Assembly (NCBI GenBank): GCA_030447415.1
Contig: JAUJOZ010000006.1
Coordinates: forward strand, 62,001-126,000
Origin: Thermomicrobiales bacterium
GTDB taxonomy: Bacteria; Chloroflexota; Chloroflexia; Thermomicrobiales; UBA6265
DNA: 64,000 nucleotides
Direction: 5' to 3'
The position numbers and the translations under genes are program-made. Of the stretch, positions 39,052 to 48,516 are shown in pieces. The notes under the pieces were generated by a model. It saw only the letters and a list, made by a program, of their open reading frames with translations. It did not search any database and was not told the origin of the DNA. Numbering within the stretch: position 1 is the first letter of the stretch; each line of letters begins with the position of its first letter.

Positions 39052-40204
39052 CTTCTGTCTCCACCAAACCCGCTGCCTCCGCCGCGGCCACGATCGCGTC
39101 GTGCCAGACCGGACGCAGGGCCTCGATCCTGTTCTCCGTGGGGTCGGTTTGGTGTCGATTGGTGAGCATCACGATCGTGAGCTGCCGTTCGAGGTCCACG
39201 GCGATCGAGGTCCCGGTCCAGCCGGTCTTCCCGACCGACCGGGTCGAGAGCTTGCTGCCTCCCCACCAGCCGGGGAAGGAGGTGTCCCAACTCAAGGCGC
39301 GTCCCCCGGTTAACGGCGCCACGTGGTCCGCGAGGTGTCCCGCGAGGTTCGTGGTCATCAGCTCGACCGACTGGGGCGCCAGGAGCCGGACGCCACCCAG
39401 CGCGCCTCGCCCCGCGATCATTTGGCAGAAGCGCGTGAGGTCCGCGGTCGTCGAGAACAGCCCGGCGTTGCCTGACACCCCACCCATCGCCAGCGCGTGG
39501 GAATCCTGGACCTCGCCGACGAGCATCCGGTCCCGCCAGCGGCAATGGGACGTCGCCGCCGCCCGCCCGGCGAGCGTCAGGGGCGGGTTGAAGCTTGTGG
39601 AGGTCATGCCGAGGGGGCCGAAGATGCGCCGCCGGCAAAGCCGGTCCAGGGACTCACCGGTGAGTCGCTCGATGACGAGGGTGAGCACCAGGTAGTTCAG
39701 GCAGGTGTATTCGATCCCCTCCCCGGGCGCAAACCGGAGCGGCAAGGAGAAGAGGGTCTCGAAGAGCACGCGCCGGGTGTCGCCGCCGGCGGTCATCGCC
39801 GCGACACCGGGGGATGCGACGCAGGGCAGCCCCGAGGTGTGCGTGAGCAGCTGCCGAATCGTGATGCGGCGCTGCTCGGCGGACGCCAGCTCGGGCACCA
39901 CCTCGGCCGCCGGCTGATCCAGCCCCAGCCGGCCCTCTTCCAGCAGCATGGTGGCGACGGTGCCCGCCGTGACCGTCTTCGTCACCGAAGCCAAGTCGAA
40001 GACGGTATCGAGCTGCATGGGGCGGGTGATCGGGCAGGCCTGGGCGAACCCCAGCGCTTGGTGGGCCACGGTCTGGCCGCCGACGGCGACCTGGTAGACC
40101 ACGGCGCCACAGACGCCCGCCGCGATGGCGCCCCGAAACATCTGCTCGATCTGGGGAAAGCGCTCCAGCACCGCTGGCGGTGACTGTGGTTCGGGGATTG
40201 GCAT
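39029..40204 (-). CDS. Serine hydrolase, beta-lactamase/esterase (class C-like) family
   Basis: 391-aa penicillin-binding-protein-like hydrolase. Nucleophile motif SVTK (FDLASVTKTVTAG, about residue 73). The second motif reads YTC (IEYTCLNYLVLT) where YSN or YAN is usual, as in esterase-type members. The KTG-like box near the end is GKTGWTGTSI. No signal peptide is visible, so it is probably cytoplasmic. Family members are esterases, D-amino peptidases or beta-lactamases. The ATG has GGAGGG upstream; the gap to the barrel gene upstream is 14 bp, an operon. Confidence 0.88.
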   Translation of the reverse strand: MPIPEPQSPPAVLERFPQIEQMFRGAIAAGVCGAVVYQVAVGGQTVAHQALGFAQACPITRPMQLDTVFDLASVTKTVTAGTVATMLLEEGRLGLDQPAAEVVPELASAEQRRITIRQLLTHTSGLPCVASPGVAAMTAGGDTRRVLFETLFSLPLRFAPGEGIEYTCLNYLVLTLVIERLTGESLDRLCRRRIFGPLGMTSTSFNPPLTLAGRAAATSHCRWRDRMLVGEVQDSHALAMGGVSGNAGLFSTTADLTRFCQMIAGRGALGGVRLLAPQSVELMTTNLAGHLADHVAPLTGGRALSWDTSFPGWWGGSKLSTRSVGKTGWTGTSIAVDLERQLTIVMLTNRHQTDPTENRIEALRPVWHDAIVAAAEAAGLVETEDGKAPRR

Positions 40205-40218
40205 GCCCTCCGACCCCG

Positions 40219-41310
40219 CTAGGCCCTGGCTTCAACTTCGGCGAGGCGGCGGTACGCCTTCTTGATCTCGAGCCACGTCTCATCGCCGCAAGTCGAGCCG
40301 ATGGAGCCGTAGGGAAAGAGCAACGACCCGCTCGCCCCGCCGTTGAAGGCCACCTCCACCGCGACCCGCGCTTCCAGAGGGGAGATGTCGAACACCTGCG
40401 TGGTCGACCAGACCGGAATTTTGCCGGCCTCGGCGATCCAGCGGGTCAGGGCGCCGACCCAGTTGACGTTCTGGGCGGTGACGAAGGAGGGGTCCTGGGT
40501 GTAGTGGTGGTAGAGCATGGGCGCATAAGCGTCGGAGTATGGCGCCAGGGCGACGAGGTCCTGGCCGAAGCGCTCGCGGATCTTGGCGACTTCCTGACGC
40601 TCCGACGTCTCGGACCACCAGGGTGCGATGTAGAGCATCAGCGTGGCGCGCGGTCCCTGGGACCGCGCCTCGTCCATCGCCTGCCGGATGCGGCGGACCA
40701 GGGTTGTCACCTGGTCGGCGCGCCAGCCGAGCCAGGCCTCCCACTCCGGGGTGCCACGCTCGATCGTGAGCGCGTCGAGGGCGTGCTCCCGCTGGAACGC
40801 CGATCGGCAGTGGTCGCAGTAGCAGAAGTCGCCCTCGGGGGTCCAAGGGAATCGCACGTAGTCGAGGTCGATGCCGGCCACGGGGTAACGGCCGACGATC
40901 TCACGCGCGATGTCCACCAGCCGGTCCTGGTACGCCGGCTGCGCGCAACAGAGGTGGTGATAGCCGGGCTCCCGGAAGGCCCCCGCCGGGCGGGCAACGA
41001 CCGCGTCGCGCCGGACGGCTAACCAGTCGGGATGCTGGGCCGCGACGTATGCGTCGTTGCCGACGACCAGGTGCGCTCGCAGGTCGATGCCGTGCCGATC
41101 GAACGCACGCAGCGCGTCATCCAGGGCATCGTAGCCATCGCCGAACGCGTGCGGCGCGATCTCGGACGGATAGTAGAAGTGGCCGTTCCAGCCGTTGCCG
41201 ACCCGCTGCAGGGAGACCGTATTCACGTATTTGTCACTCAAGTAGTCGGCGAGCTCGTTGTAGTCGGTGTAGCGCCACGGGCAGTAGAAGACACCGCGAA
41301 CGATAGACAC
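40219..41310 (-). CDS. Putative glycoside hydrolase-like TIM-barrel protein (paralogue 1)
   Basis: 363 aa, GTG start with AGGAGG, joined to its upstream paralogue with no gap. It begins VRGVFYCPWRYTDYNELADYL. The strand VAGIDLDYVRFPWTPEGDF matches the GIDLDYIRFP motif of GHL10-like putative glycosyl hydrolases, with two aspartates as likely acids. A CYCDHCRSAFQ segment follows, a Cys-x-Cys-x2-Cys that may bind metal. Later YSDAYAPMLYHHY and VWSTTQVF fit barrel strands. No signal peptide, so it may act on imported oligomers. It is about 55% identical by eye to the next protein. Confidence 0.75.
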   Translation of the reverse strand: MSIVRGVFYCPWRYTDYNELADYLSDKYVNTVSLQRVGNGWNGHFYYPSEIAPHAFGDGYDALDDALRAFDRHGIDLRAHLVVGNDAYVAAQHPDWLAVRRDAVVARPAGAFREPGYHHLCCAQPAYQDRLVDIAREIVGRYPVAGIDLDYVRFPWTPEGDFCYCDHCRSAFQREHALDALTIERGTPEWEAWLGWRADQVTTLVRRIRQAMDEARSQGPRATLMLYIAPWWSETSERQEVAKIRERFGQDLVALAPYSDAYAPMLYHHYTQDPSFVTAQNVNWVGALTRWIAEAGKIPVWSTTQVFDISPLEARVAVEVAFNGGASGSLLFPYGSIGSTCGDETWLEIKKAYRRLAEVEARA

Positions 41311-42411
41311 TTACGCCTCCTCTCGACGATCGGCGAGCTCAAGGCGGGCCAGGCGGCCGAAGACCTTGTCCATCTCGGGCCAGATCTCCGGACCCGGCGA
41401 CGTGGCGATGCTGCCTAACGGGAAGAGCACCACCCCTTCGGACCCGGCGGTCATCGAAACCTCGGCGGCCAGGCGGGCGGTGAGCGGGCTGACGTCGCGC
41501 GGCGCGACCTGCGTCGCGGACCAGACCGGCCGGCCACCGGCCTCGCGGATCCAGCGGGTCATGGCGCCGACCCAGCCGACCCCGTGCACGATCGTGAACG
41601 GCTCGTGAGGGTAGTTGTGGTAGAGCATCGGCGCGTAGGCGTCGACGTGGGGCGCCAGGGCCGTGACGTCTTGCCCGAAGCGCTCGCGAATCTTGGCCAC
41701 CTCGGAGCGGTCGCTCGTCTCGGCGTACCAGGCCGCGATGTAGGCCATCAGCGTGGCCCCGGGCCGTTCACGCCGCAGCGTCTCGCCGATCCGGCGGACC
41801 AGGTCGGTCACCTGAGCGGCTCGCCAGGTGAGCCACTGCTCCCAGCCCTCCTGGCCCGGCTCCAGCGTGACCGGGTCTATCCCAGCGGTGTCCTGATAGG
41901 TCGACCGGCAGTGCGCGCAGTAGCAGTAGGGGCCCGCCGGCGTCCAGGGATAGCGGATGTAGTCAAGGTCGATCCCGTCGATGGGATAGGCCTGCGCGAT
42001 CTCCGCCACCACCTGGAGGAGATACGCCTGGTACTCCGGCCGGGCCGGGCAGAGATGGTAGTACGAGCCGCTGTCCCACGCCTCAGGCGGCCGCGCCGCG
42101 ACGCCGTCACGGCGGACGGCAAGCCAGTCGGGGTGCGCCTGGGCGATCGCCGGGTCGTTGCCGACCGCGAGGTGGGCGCGGACGGCGATGCCCAGGCCGT
42201 GAAAGGCCCGGAGGGCATCGGCCAACAGGTCTTCCCCTTCCGGAAGGGCATGCGGCTTGATCGCCGACGGGTAATACGCGTAGCCGAACCAGCCGTTGCC
42301 GGCGCGCTGGAGCGACACCACGTTGACGTGGTGCTCGTGCAGCATCCTCGCCGTCTCATCGAAGTCTTCGTGGCGCCAGGGGCAATAGAACACGCCGCGA
42401 ACGAACGTCAT
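41311..42411 (-). CDS. Putative glycoside hydrolase-like TIM-barrel protein (paralogue 2)
   Basis: 366 aa with the same plan as its neighbour: VRGVFYCPWRHEDFDETARML, IDGIDLDYIRYPWTPAG, CYCAHCRSTYQ, HVDAYAPMLYHNY and VWSATQVAP. The Cys cluster is kept in both copies (CYC-x-HCRS), so it is probably functional. The ATG has AAGGAG at 8 nt. Its TAA is immediately followed by the GTG of paralogue 1, so the pair arose by tandem duplication and is co-translated. The substrate is unknown; neighbours suggest an amino-sugar-containing or acylated carbohydrate. Confidence 0.75.
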   Translation of the reverse strand: MTFVRGVFYCPWRHEDFDETARMLHEHHVNVVSLQRAGNGWFGYAYYPSAIKPHALPEGEDLLADALRAFHGLGIAVRAHLAVGNDPAIAQAHPDWLAVRRDGVAARPPEAWDSGSYYHLCPARPEYQAYLLQVVAEIAQAYPIDGIDLDYIRYPWTPAGPYCYCAHCRSTYQDTAGIDPVTLEPGQEGWEQWLTWRAAQVTDLVRRIGETLRRERPGATLMAYIAAWYAETSDRSEVAKIRERFGQDVTALAPHVDAYAPMLYHNYPHEPFTIVHGVGWVGAMTRWIREAGGRPVWSATQVAPRDVSPLTARLAAEVSMTAGSEGVVLFPLGSIATSPGPEIWPEMDKVFGRLARLELADRREEA

Positions 42412-42432
42412 CTGGCAACTCCTTTCAGCTAC

Positions 42433-42950
42433 CTAACCCTGCTGGCGTTTCTGCAGCGACCGCTGGAGGAGCGCCGTCGAGTAGAACTCGTAGGAGGCGG
42501 CCTTGTCCGGCACGTCGAGGAGGTGGACCGTGAAGCGGCAGGGCACCCCGTGCTCCGGCAGCTCCTCGGCGAAGAAGCCGGCGTAGGCCTCGGCGTAGGC
42601 CGCCCGCAGCCGGTCCTGCTCCGCCGCGTGCGGGTCGACCAGCCGGGCTCTTCGGCGCGTAGCCGGCCTCGACGAAGTCCGGCAGCGATTGCAGATCCCC
42701 GCCTCTTGCAGCCAGCGCTCCCAACAGCGGAAGACGAGCGGGGATCCTCGCGGTGTGGGTCCATCGTCACCAGCTCGTCCAGGCCGAGGACGGGTCTTGG
42801 CCGAATACCCCCGGTCAGGCCGGCGAAGTGGATCCTGAGGTCGCCGTCGGGTTGCTCCTCGGTGACGAGGGCGGAGAGGACCGGCTGCCGCCCCTGGAAG
42901 TAGTAGGTCAGCTTGCCCTGCTGCTTGACGTTGAACGCCACCCGGTCCAC
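42433..42950 (-). pseudogene. Hypothetical protein, at least three frameshifts
   Basis: About 170 aa can be rebuilt across three frames: DRVAFNVKQQGKLTYYFQG with PRPVLGLDELVTMDPHRED, then LVFRCWERWLQEAG with LQSLPDFVEAGYAP, then RARLVDPHAAEQDRL, AAYAEAYAGFFAEELPEHG and DVPDKAASYEFYSTALLQRS to the stop at 42433. The shifts fall in C or G runs. I do not recognise the family. It lies between the dpp-like genes and the barrel genes on the same strand and probably belongs to that operon. Confidence 0.6.
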
Positions 42951-42978
42951 CCTTCCCGCTGCTCGCCCCTACCGCTCC

Positions 42979-43872
42979 TCAAGAACTCACGAGAGACACC
43001 CCTCAGTCGGGGATCCAGCACGTCCCGCAGGGCGTCGCCCAGCATGTTGAATCCCAGGACGGTGATGATGATCGCCGCGCCGGGGAACGCCGCGACCCAA
43101 GGGGCGACCTGCATGTTGCGGCCGCTCGCGAGCATCGACCCCACGATGGCCAGTCGGCGGCCGCGCCCCAGGCCCAGATAGCTCAGGCTCGCCTCGCCGA
43201 CGATCATGTACCCCATGCCCAGGGTCGCGATGACGATGATCGGGGCGAGGGCATTGGGGATCATGTGGCGGGATGATCCGGAGCCGGCGACGCCTCCCAC
43301 CGCGCGGGACGCCTCGACGAAGGTTGCTCCTTCAAGGAGAGGAACGATCCCTGGATGACGGCATACCCGACCCACGCCGTCAGGCCCAGCGCGATCATCA
43401 CGTTCCATAGACTCGCTCCGAACACCGCCACCATCGTGATCGCCAGTACCAGACTGGGGAAGGCGAGAAAGACGTCCGAGATCCGCATGATGAGGTTATC
43501 GACCCATCCCCAACATAGCCGGCGACGGCACCGACCAACAGGCCGATGTTGACCGAGATCCCGGTCGCCACCAAGGCCACGCCGAGGAGATGCGGGTGCC
43601 ACGGACGACCCGGCTCAATATGTCCCGCCCGAGTTCGTCGGTGCCGAAGAAGGTCCACTGTCGGGCCAAGGCGATCCACCAGTTGGCCCTGGTAGGGGTC
43701 GTGGGGCGCGACCGCGTCCGCCATGAGGGTCCCCACCACGACGGCGCCAACGATCAATGGCGCCGGCGACGGAGCGCCGGTTGGACATCGCGGCGCGCAG
43801 CACGTTGCGCCACGGCGACCGGTACGGCCGCAGGGAGACGGCGATGGTGCGCTGCGCCGGTTTCGTCGACAA
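42979..43872 (-). pseudogene. Peptide/oligosaccharide ABC transporter permease, DppC-like, multiply frameshifted
   Basis: Fragments of a DppC/OppC permease in three frames. The N-terminus TIAVSLRPYRSPWRNVLRAA starts at a TTG at 43872; then come PLIVGAVVVGTLMADAVAPHDPY, a FGTDELGRDILSRVVRGTRIS stretch, IMRISDVFLAFPSLVLAI, the inner loop region, IPNALAPIIVIATLGMGYMI and LGDALRDVLDPRLRG near the end. The stop is placed at 42979 assuming one shift in a G run; this is approximate. All core parts of the family are present, so the gene is either recently broken or the sequence has errors. Confidence 0.7.
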
Positions 43873-43899
43873 CCAGCTTCGACGCCCCCACCTTCACGC

Positions 43900-44813
43900 G
43901 GATCGATCACGCGGATGAGCTGCGACGACGGACGAGCAGGTCTTCGCGGCGACGACCGCGAGGAGCAGCACGCCCCCTGCACGACCGGATAGTCGCGACG
44001 AAGATCGACTTGATCATCAAGCTGCCGATCCCGTCGCGACCGAAGACTGCTCGATGATCACCGAGCCACCGACGATCTGCCCAATCTGGATGCCGACCAC
44101 GGTGGTCACAGGGATGAGGGCATTGCGCAGTCCATGGCGGGATCAGCACCGCGCGGTGGGCCAGCCCCTTCGCGCGGGCGGTCCGGATGTAGTCCCGTGC
44201 CCCAAGACTTCCAGCATGGTCGAGCGGATCAGCCGCGTCTGCAAGGCGGCGTAGGCGAGACCAGGGCGACCGCGGGCATGACGAGCGTCTGCCAGCTCCC
44301 TTGCCCCGAGGCCGGAAGCCAGCCGAGGTAGAGGGAAACACGAGCATGAGCATAAGCCCGAGCCAGAAGTTGGGCACGGAGACACCGAGCAGCGCCCGAC
44401 CATGCTGACATCGTCGAGCCAGGTGTTCGACGGGTTGCCGAGATGATCCCAATCGGCACGGCGATGATCATCGCGATGGCCTGGCGGCCACTCCCAACTC
44501 CAAGGTCGTCGGCAGCCGCTCCAGCAGGAGCGAGCCGACACCGGTCGCGGGTCACCACCGACCGGCCCAGATCGAGATGCGCCGCGTCGGCGACGAAGGC
44601 CACGTACTGCACGGGCAACGCGCGGTCCATCCCGAGTTCGCGCCGGCGCTGGTTCCTTGAGCGCCAGGACGCCGGGATCGTTGCTGCCACCATACATGAC
44701 CAGGATCGCCGGTCACCCGCATCAGCAGGAAGACCAGCGTCGCGACTCCCAGAGGATCGGCAGCGCCAGCACCAACCGGCGGAGCAAAGAATCGATCAAG
44801 GCATCAGCCCCAG
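43900..44813 (-). pseudogene. Peptide/oligosaccharide ABC transporter permease, DppB-like, multiply frameshifted
   Basis: DppB/OppB family fragments in several frames: LIDSLLRRLVLALPILW at the start (likely TTG at 44813), RVTGDP, QYVAFVADAAHLDLGRS, VPIGIISATR, FWLGLMLMLVF and RDGIGSLMIKSIFVA with IRVIDPRE near the end. It overlaps the end of the binding-protein gene. Boundaries are approximate. Together with the DppC-like and binding-protein genes it forms a standard importer lacking, in this window, its ATPases. Confidence 0.65.
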
Positions 44814-46364
44814 GGCTGCACCGTGTTGAGGGGTACGAGCACGTCGGTGGGCAGCGGCTGCGGCTGGAAGCCGGTCCATGATCCTCGCGGTAGCCGCGCA
44901 ACGTCCCGCGCGTCAGCAGGAAGACCATGGGGCCTTCCTCGATGATGACGCTTGGGCCTCATGGTAGATCGGCAGCCGTTCGACGGTGTGTCCCTGCTGG
45001 AACAGGGCGTCCAACCGCTCGTTGGCGAAGTTCATGCGTTCCTTGCCCCGTTGCTCCGAAGAGAAGACGTAGTACATGTGGTCTGGGTCGACGATGTTGG
45101 CCCAGCCGAATAGGTACATCTCCGAATCGCCCGCCCGAATCTGGCCGAGGAACGTCGCCTGTTCGAGGACGTTGATTGACGGCTGCGAGATCCTGCTGGA
45201 TGGCCTGAGCCATCTCCCATATTCCGATCATCGAGACGACGGCTACCCCGGCCTGGAGAGCTGCTTGGCCTTCGCCGGATCATGCTGGCACGTCGGTGTT
45301 CACCGCCCAGGACTGGTTCGAGAGCCATGCGCACCGCGAAGCCCTCCCCATATTCCGATGGTACAGCGTCCGGACCCGGCCTGGCCCAGGGGCGTGGCCC
45401 TTGTTGATCGTGGCACGTCGGTGTTGACCGAGAGCGGACTGCGCACCGCGAAGCCCTCGAGCTGGAGCAGGGCGTCCTTGTTGATGGCGTAGCTGTTGGC
45501 GTTGCCCAGGTTCATGGCGAGGTAGTCGTACCCCAGTCCGGGAGAGTTGATGATCTCGACCTCATCGCTGTCGGCGAGACGGGTCAGGTCGGCCACCGGC
45601 GGATCCATCACCAGGTCGGCGTCGCCAGCCTCGAGGTTGACCAGGCGGGTGGCCGCCTCGGTGACCCCTCTGAAGTCTAGGGGGTCGATGCTCGGCTTCT
45701 CCCCCCAGTAGTCCTCATTCGGCGCCAGCCGGACCCGCTCGCCGCGGTTCCACTCGACGAACTTAAACGGCCCGGTCCCGACGGGGTGCTCCCAGACCTG
45801 GTCCAGGGGGACACCGTCCAGCAGGTGCTTCGGCAGGATCCGCCGGTTCAGGGCGACGTCTTGGACGAGGAAGAACCCGAACGGCTCGGTGGTGACGACG
45901 CGGACGGTGGTGTCACTGACCTTCTCGACGCGCTCGACGTAGACCGCCTCCGGATCCAGCCAGGGCTGCATGTAGGAGAACTCGATGTCGTCGGGGGTCA
46001 GGGGCGTGCCGTCGTGCCATCGCACGTCCGGGCGCAGCTCGAACTCGTAGGTCCGGTCGTCGATGATCTTGTAGGATGTCGCCAGCTGCGGATGAAGTTC
46101 GCCGGTCATGGTGTCGTGGTGCAGGAGGGTCTCGTTGATGCGCCAGACGACGCTGTAGGCTGGGGTGAAGTAGTAGCTGCGCGCGTCCAGGTTGGTGGGC
46201 TCGGCCGAGTCGATGATGGTGAAGCCCAGGCCCTCTTGGGCGGCGAGCGATGGCGCGCCCCGGGCTGGCTGGAATCCGGACCACGAGGACAGGAACCCGG
46301 CGGCGCCGATCGCCCCCGTGGACTTCAGTAGCGCGCGGCGGTTGATCGGTCGAGACGCACCCAT
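44804..46364 (-). pseudogene. Peptide/oligosaccharide ABC transporter substrate-binding protein (SBP_bac_5), Tat signal, 3' part scrambled
   Basis: Family 5 extracellular binding protein. It starts at an ATG with a strong Shine-Dalgarno (AAGGAGAGAGGAAG) and carries a twin-arginine signal (INRRALLKSTGAIGAAGFL), so it is exported folded. The first 320 residues are intact: LHPQLATSYKIIDDRTYEFE, RPDVRWHDGTPLTPDDIEFS, HPVGTGPFKFVEWNRGE. From about 45440 downward the frame is lost and short segments are repeated out of order (45220-45460). Later pieces such as LFGWANIVDPDHMYYVFSSE and FANERLDALFQQG show the C-terminal lobe. The stop is placed at 44804. Confidence 0.8.
45220..45460. repeat. Imperfect internal duplication in the binding-protein gene
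   Basis: Three short words occur twice, about 110-125 bp apart: 'catattccgat' near 45223 and 45349, 'gcacgtcggtgtt' near 45290 and 45415, and 'gcgcaccgcgaagccctc' near 45330 and 45441. The second set is in the intact frame; the first looks like a disordered copy. This may be an assembly artefact or a real partial duplication. Confidence 0.6.
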
Positions 46365-46732
46365 CTTCCTCTCTCCTTGTTTCGCCCCGTAGCCGTCTCG
46401 AAGTGGCCCCCGTCGACCACTCCCTCTCGTCGGCCGGCCTAGGTTCGTGCTGGTCGGCGCGGTAGCGACCTTGACCAGTCAGAACGAATTGTCATCTCCT
46501 CCCACGACACGCAATCGGACGGCGGAAACCACCTAGGCACGGGCACGGTGATCACCCGCCGAATCACGTCGGGCATGCGGGGGTAGCTTTGGCGCGCGGG
46601 GTAAGAGAGGTCCTTTCGTCGGTGTTCATAGAACCCGCTCGTCACCGTATGTCGCCGATTGGTTGGTTGTGCGGAGGGGAAGTTCGTAGTCAGTGATGCT
46701 ACCTTGACGACACTTAGCTGTCAACTTCAAGC
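46365..46732. other. Upstream region of the dpp-like operon
   Basis: About 370 bp between the binding-protein start and the insertion sequence. It is less GC-rich than the surroundings and should hold the operon promoter. No ORF is supported. Confidence 0.4.
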
Positions 46733-46740
46733 GCGGCAGG

Positions 46741-48073
46741 GGGTGCGCGCAGGGATTGTCGGAGGGGGGTGATACCCTCCCGGTCTCGACCGACCGGAGG
46801 AGACGTGGCGGCTGAGCCCCGCCGCGGGAGGGCATCGCCGCGGACGATAGCACGCGCCCCGCCGTGCTGGACGCCGTGCGCGCGGAGCTGGCCGCGCTGC
46901 TGGAGGGGCTGGTGGGCGCGCCGTCGCTGGAACTGGGCGAAGCCGAGCAGGCGGTCCGGGACGGAGTGCGGGTCGTCGGGGCGCGGTTGCTGGCCGCCGG
47001 GCTGGCGGCGCGCGGGCCGGGCCACGCGGGGCCGCGGGTGGCGTGCCCCTGCGGCGGGGCGGCCGGCTTCGAGGGCTACCGGCCCAAGGGGGTCCAGAGG
47101 CTGGTCGGCTGGGTCGAGGTGCGCCGGGCCTACTACCGGTGCCCGGCCTGCGGCCGCGGCGCCTGCCCGCTCGACGCGGCCCTCGGCCTGGAACGCGACG
47201 GCCACAGCCCGGGCGCCCGCCGCCTGGCGGCCGAGTTCGGGGCGCGGCTGCCGTTCGCCCCGGCCGCGGCGCTGCTGGCCAAGGCGGCCGGGGTCCGGCT
47301 GTCGGCGAGCACGGTGCGGACCGCCGCCGAACCCGCCCCCGCCCGGCTCTACGTCGAGGCGGACGGGGTGCGGATCCTGGGGGCCGACGGCGAGGGGAAG
47401 GAGGCCAAGGTCGGGGTGGTCGTGCCGGTCCGCCGGACGCCGCGCGGCGCGGCGCGCGGCGCGACCAGCTACGTGGCCAGCTTCGAGCCGGCCGAGGCCT
47501 TCGGGCGGCGCCTGGCGCTGGAGGCCCACCGGCGGGGGCTCGAAGGGGCCGCCGCGGTGGCGGTGCTGGGGGACGGGGCGGCCTGGATCTGGAACCTGGC
47601 CGCCGAGCACTGCCCGGGCGCCACCTGCATCGTCGACTGGTACCACGCCAGCGAGCGGGTCTGGGACCTGGCCAAGGCGCTGCACGGGGAGGGGACCGCC
47701 GAGGCCGCCACCTGGGCGGAGGAGCAGCTGGGGCGGCTGGCCGCCGGGCAGGCGGCGGCGCTGGCCGCGGAGTGGCGGGAACTGCCGTGCGCGGCGGCGC
47801 GGCCGCGGTCCGCGACGAGCAGGTGACGTACTTCACCAACCAGGCCGACCGCATGGCCTACGACCGCTACCGCGCCGCCGGCTGGGACATCGGCTCGGGC
47901 CTGGTCGAGGGCGCCGGCAAGCAGCTGATCGGCGCGCGCGAGAAGGGGCCGGGCATGTGCTGGAGCGTCGCTGGCGCCAACGCCGTGGCCCAGGTCCGCG
48001 CCGCCCTCTTCAACGACCGCTGGGAGGAGTTCTGGGCCGCCGCCTGACCCCGACGATTCCTGCGCGCACCCTG
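46741..48073 (+). mobile_element. ISKra4-like insertion sequence
   Basis: About 1.33 kb. Terminal inverted repeats: GGGTGCGCGCAGGGATTGTCG at the left (46741-46761) match, with two differences, the complement of the right end (48051-48071). The 8-bp word gcggcagg directly flanks both ends (46733-46740 and 48074-48081), a probable target duplication. It encodes one transposase of the ISKra4/UPF0236-like kind. Insertion is just upstream of the dpp-like operon. The near-identical ends and clean duplication suggest a fairly recent insertion. Confidence 0.8.
46864..48047 (+). pseudogene. ISKra4-family transposase, frameshifted
   Basis: About 390 codons. Part one has a zinc-like start (ACPCGGAAGFEGYRPKGVQR with YYRCPACGRG), then the catalytic region: YVEADGVRILGADGEGKEAK, VLGDGAAWIWNLAAEHCPGA and IVDWYHASERVWDLAKALHG, with DGV, GDGA and IVDWYH as probable DDE acids. 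The frame changes near 47800, and part two continues DEQVTYFTNQADRMAYDRYR and GWDIGSGLVEGAGKQLIGAR (the likely last acidic residue) to the stop at 48047. The join seems short by some residues against the family, so a small deletion may add to the shift. Non-functional as read. Confidence 0.82.
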
Positions 48074-48081
48074 GCGGCAGG

Positions 48082-48455
48082 CAGCGCAAACGCTGTACGC
48101 TGCCGACCGGTACCGCACGGAGGTGCTATACCGATCTTTTCTAGGTGTTCGGGTAGGCTGGTGCGTTCCCGGCCACGCGAGTCCGACGCCACGCAGGAAA
48201 CGCGCGCACCACTCGGGCGGTGTGCTCCCGCCCCGAGCCGGAGGCCGTTCACGGTCGCGCCCTGCGGCGCTCCCGATCACCCGGCACGTCCGGGCCGATC
48301 GCGGGCGTTGGGGACCGGCCCGCGACGGAGGTTCTGGCCGTGGTGCGCCTGCAGACCGAAACCGAGTGCCCCGAGCGCCGCCGAGCGCCAGTGGCCCGCA
48401 AGGGACCTGGCGATGCGAACGGGGGACGACAACCGAAGAGTGGTGGATGTGCCGA
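48082..48455. other. Region between the insertion sequence and the excisionase-like gene
   Basis: About 375 bp. Open frames are present but have no recognised domain and an Arg/Pro-rich shadow-frame look. No structure stood out except the terminator-like hairpin that follows. Confidence 0.35.
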
Positions 48456-48500
48456 GGCCGCCGGGTCCGGGCGCGAACGCGTCCCGGCCGGCGGCCTTTT
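48456..48500 (+). terminator. Intrinsic-terminator-like hairpin with T4
   Basis: 9-bp stem GGCCGCCGG (48456-48464) with CCGGCGGCC (48488-48496), followed by TTTT, one of the few hairpins here with a T-run. The 23-nt loop itself contains a small cgcg/cgcg pair. It lies 17 bp before the excisionase-like ATG and could attenuate it. Confidence 0.5.
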
Positions 48501-48516
48501 CGCGTGAGGGGTCACC

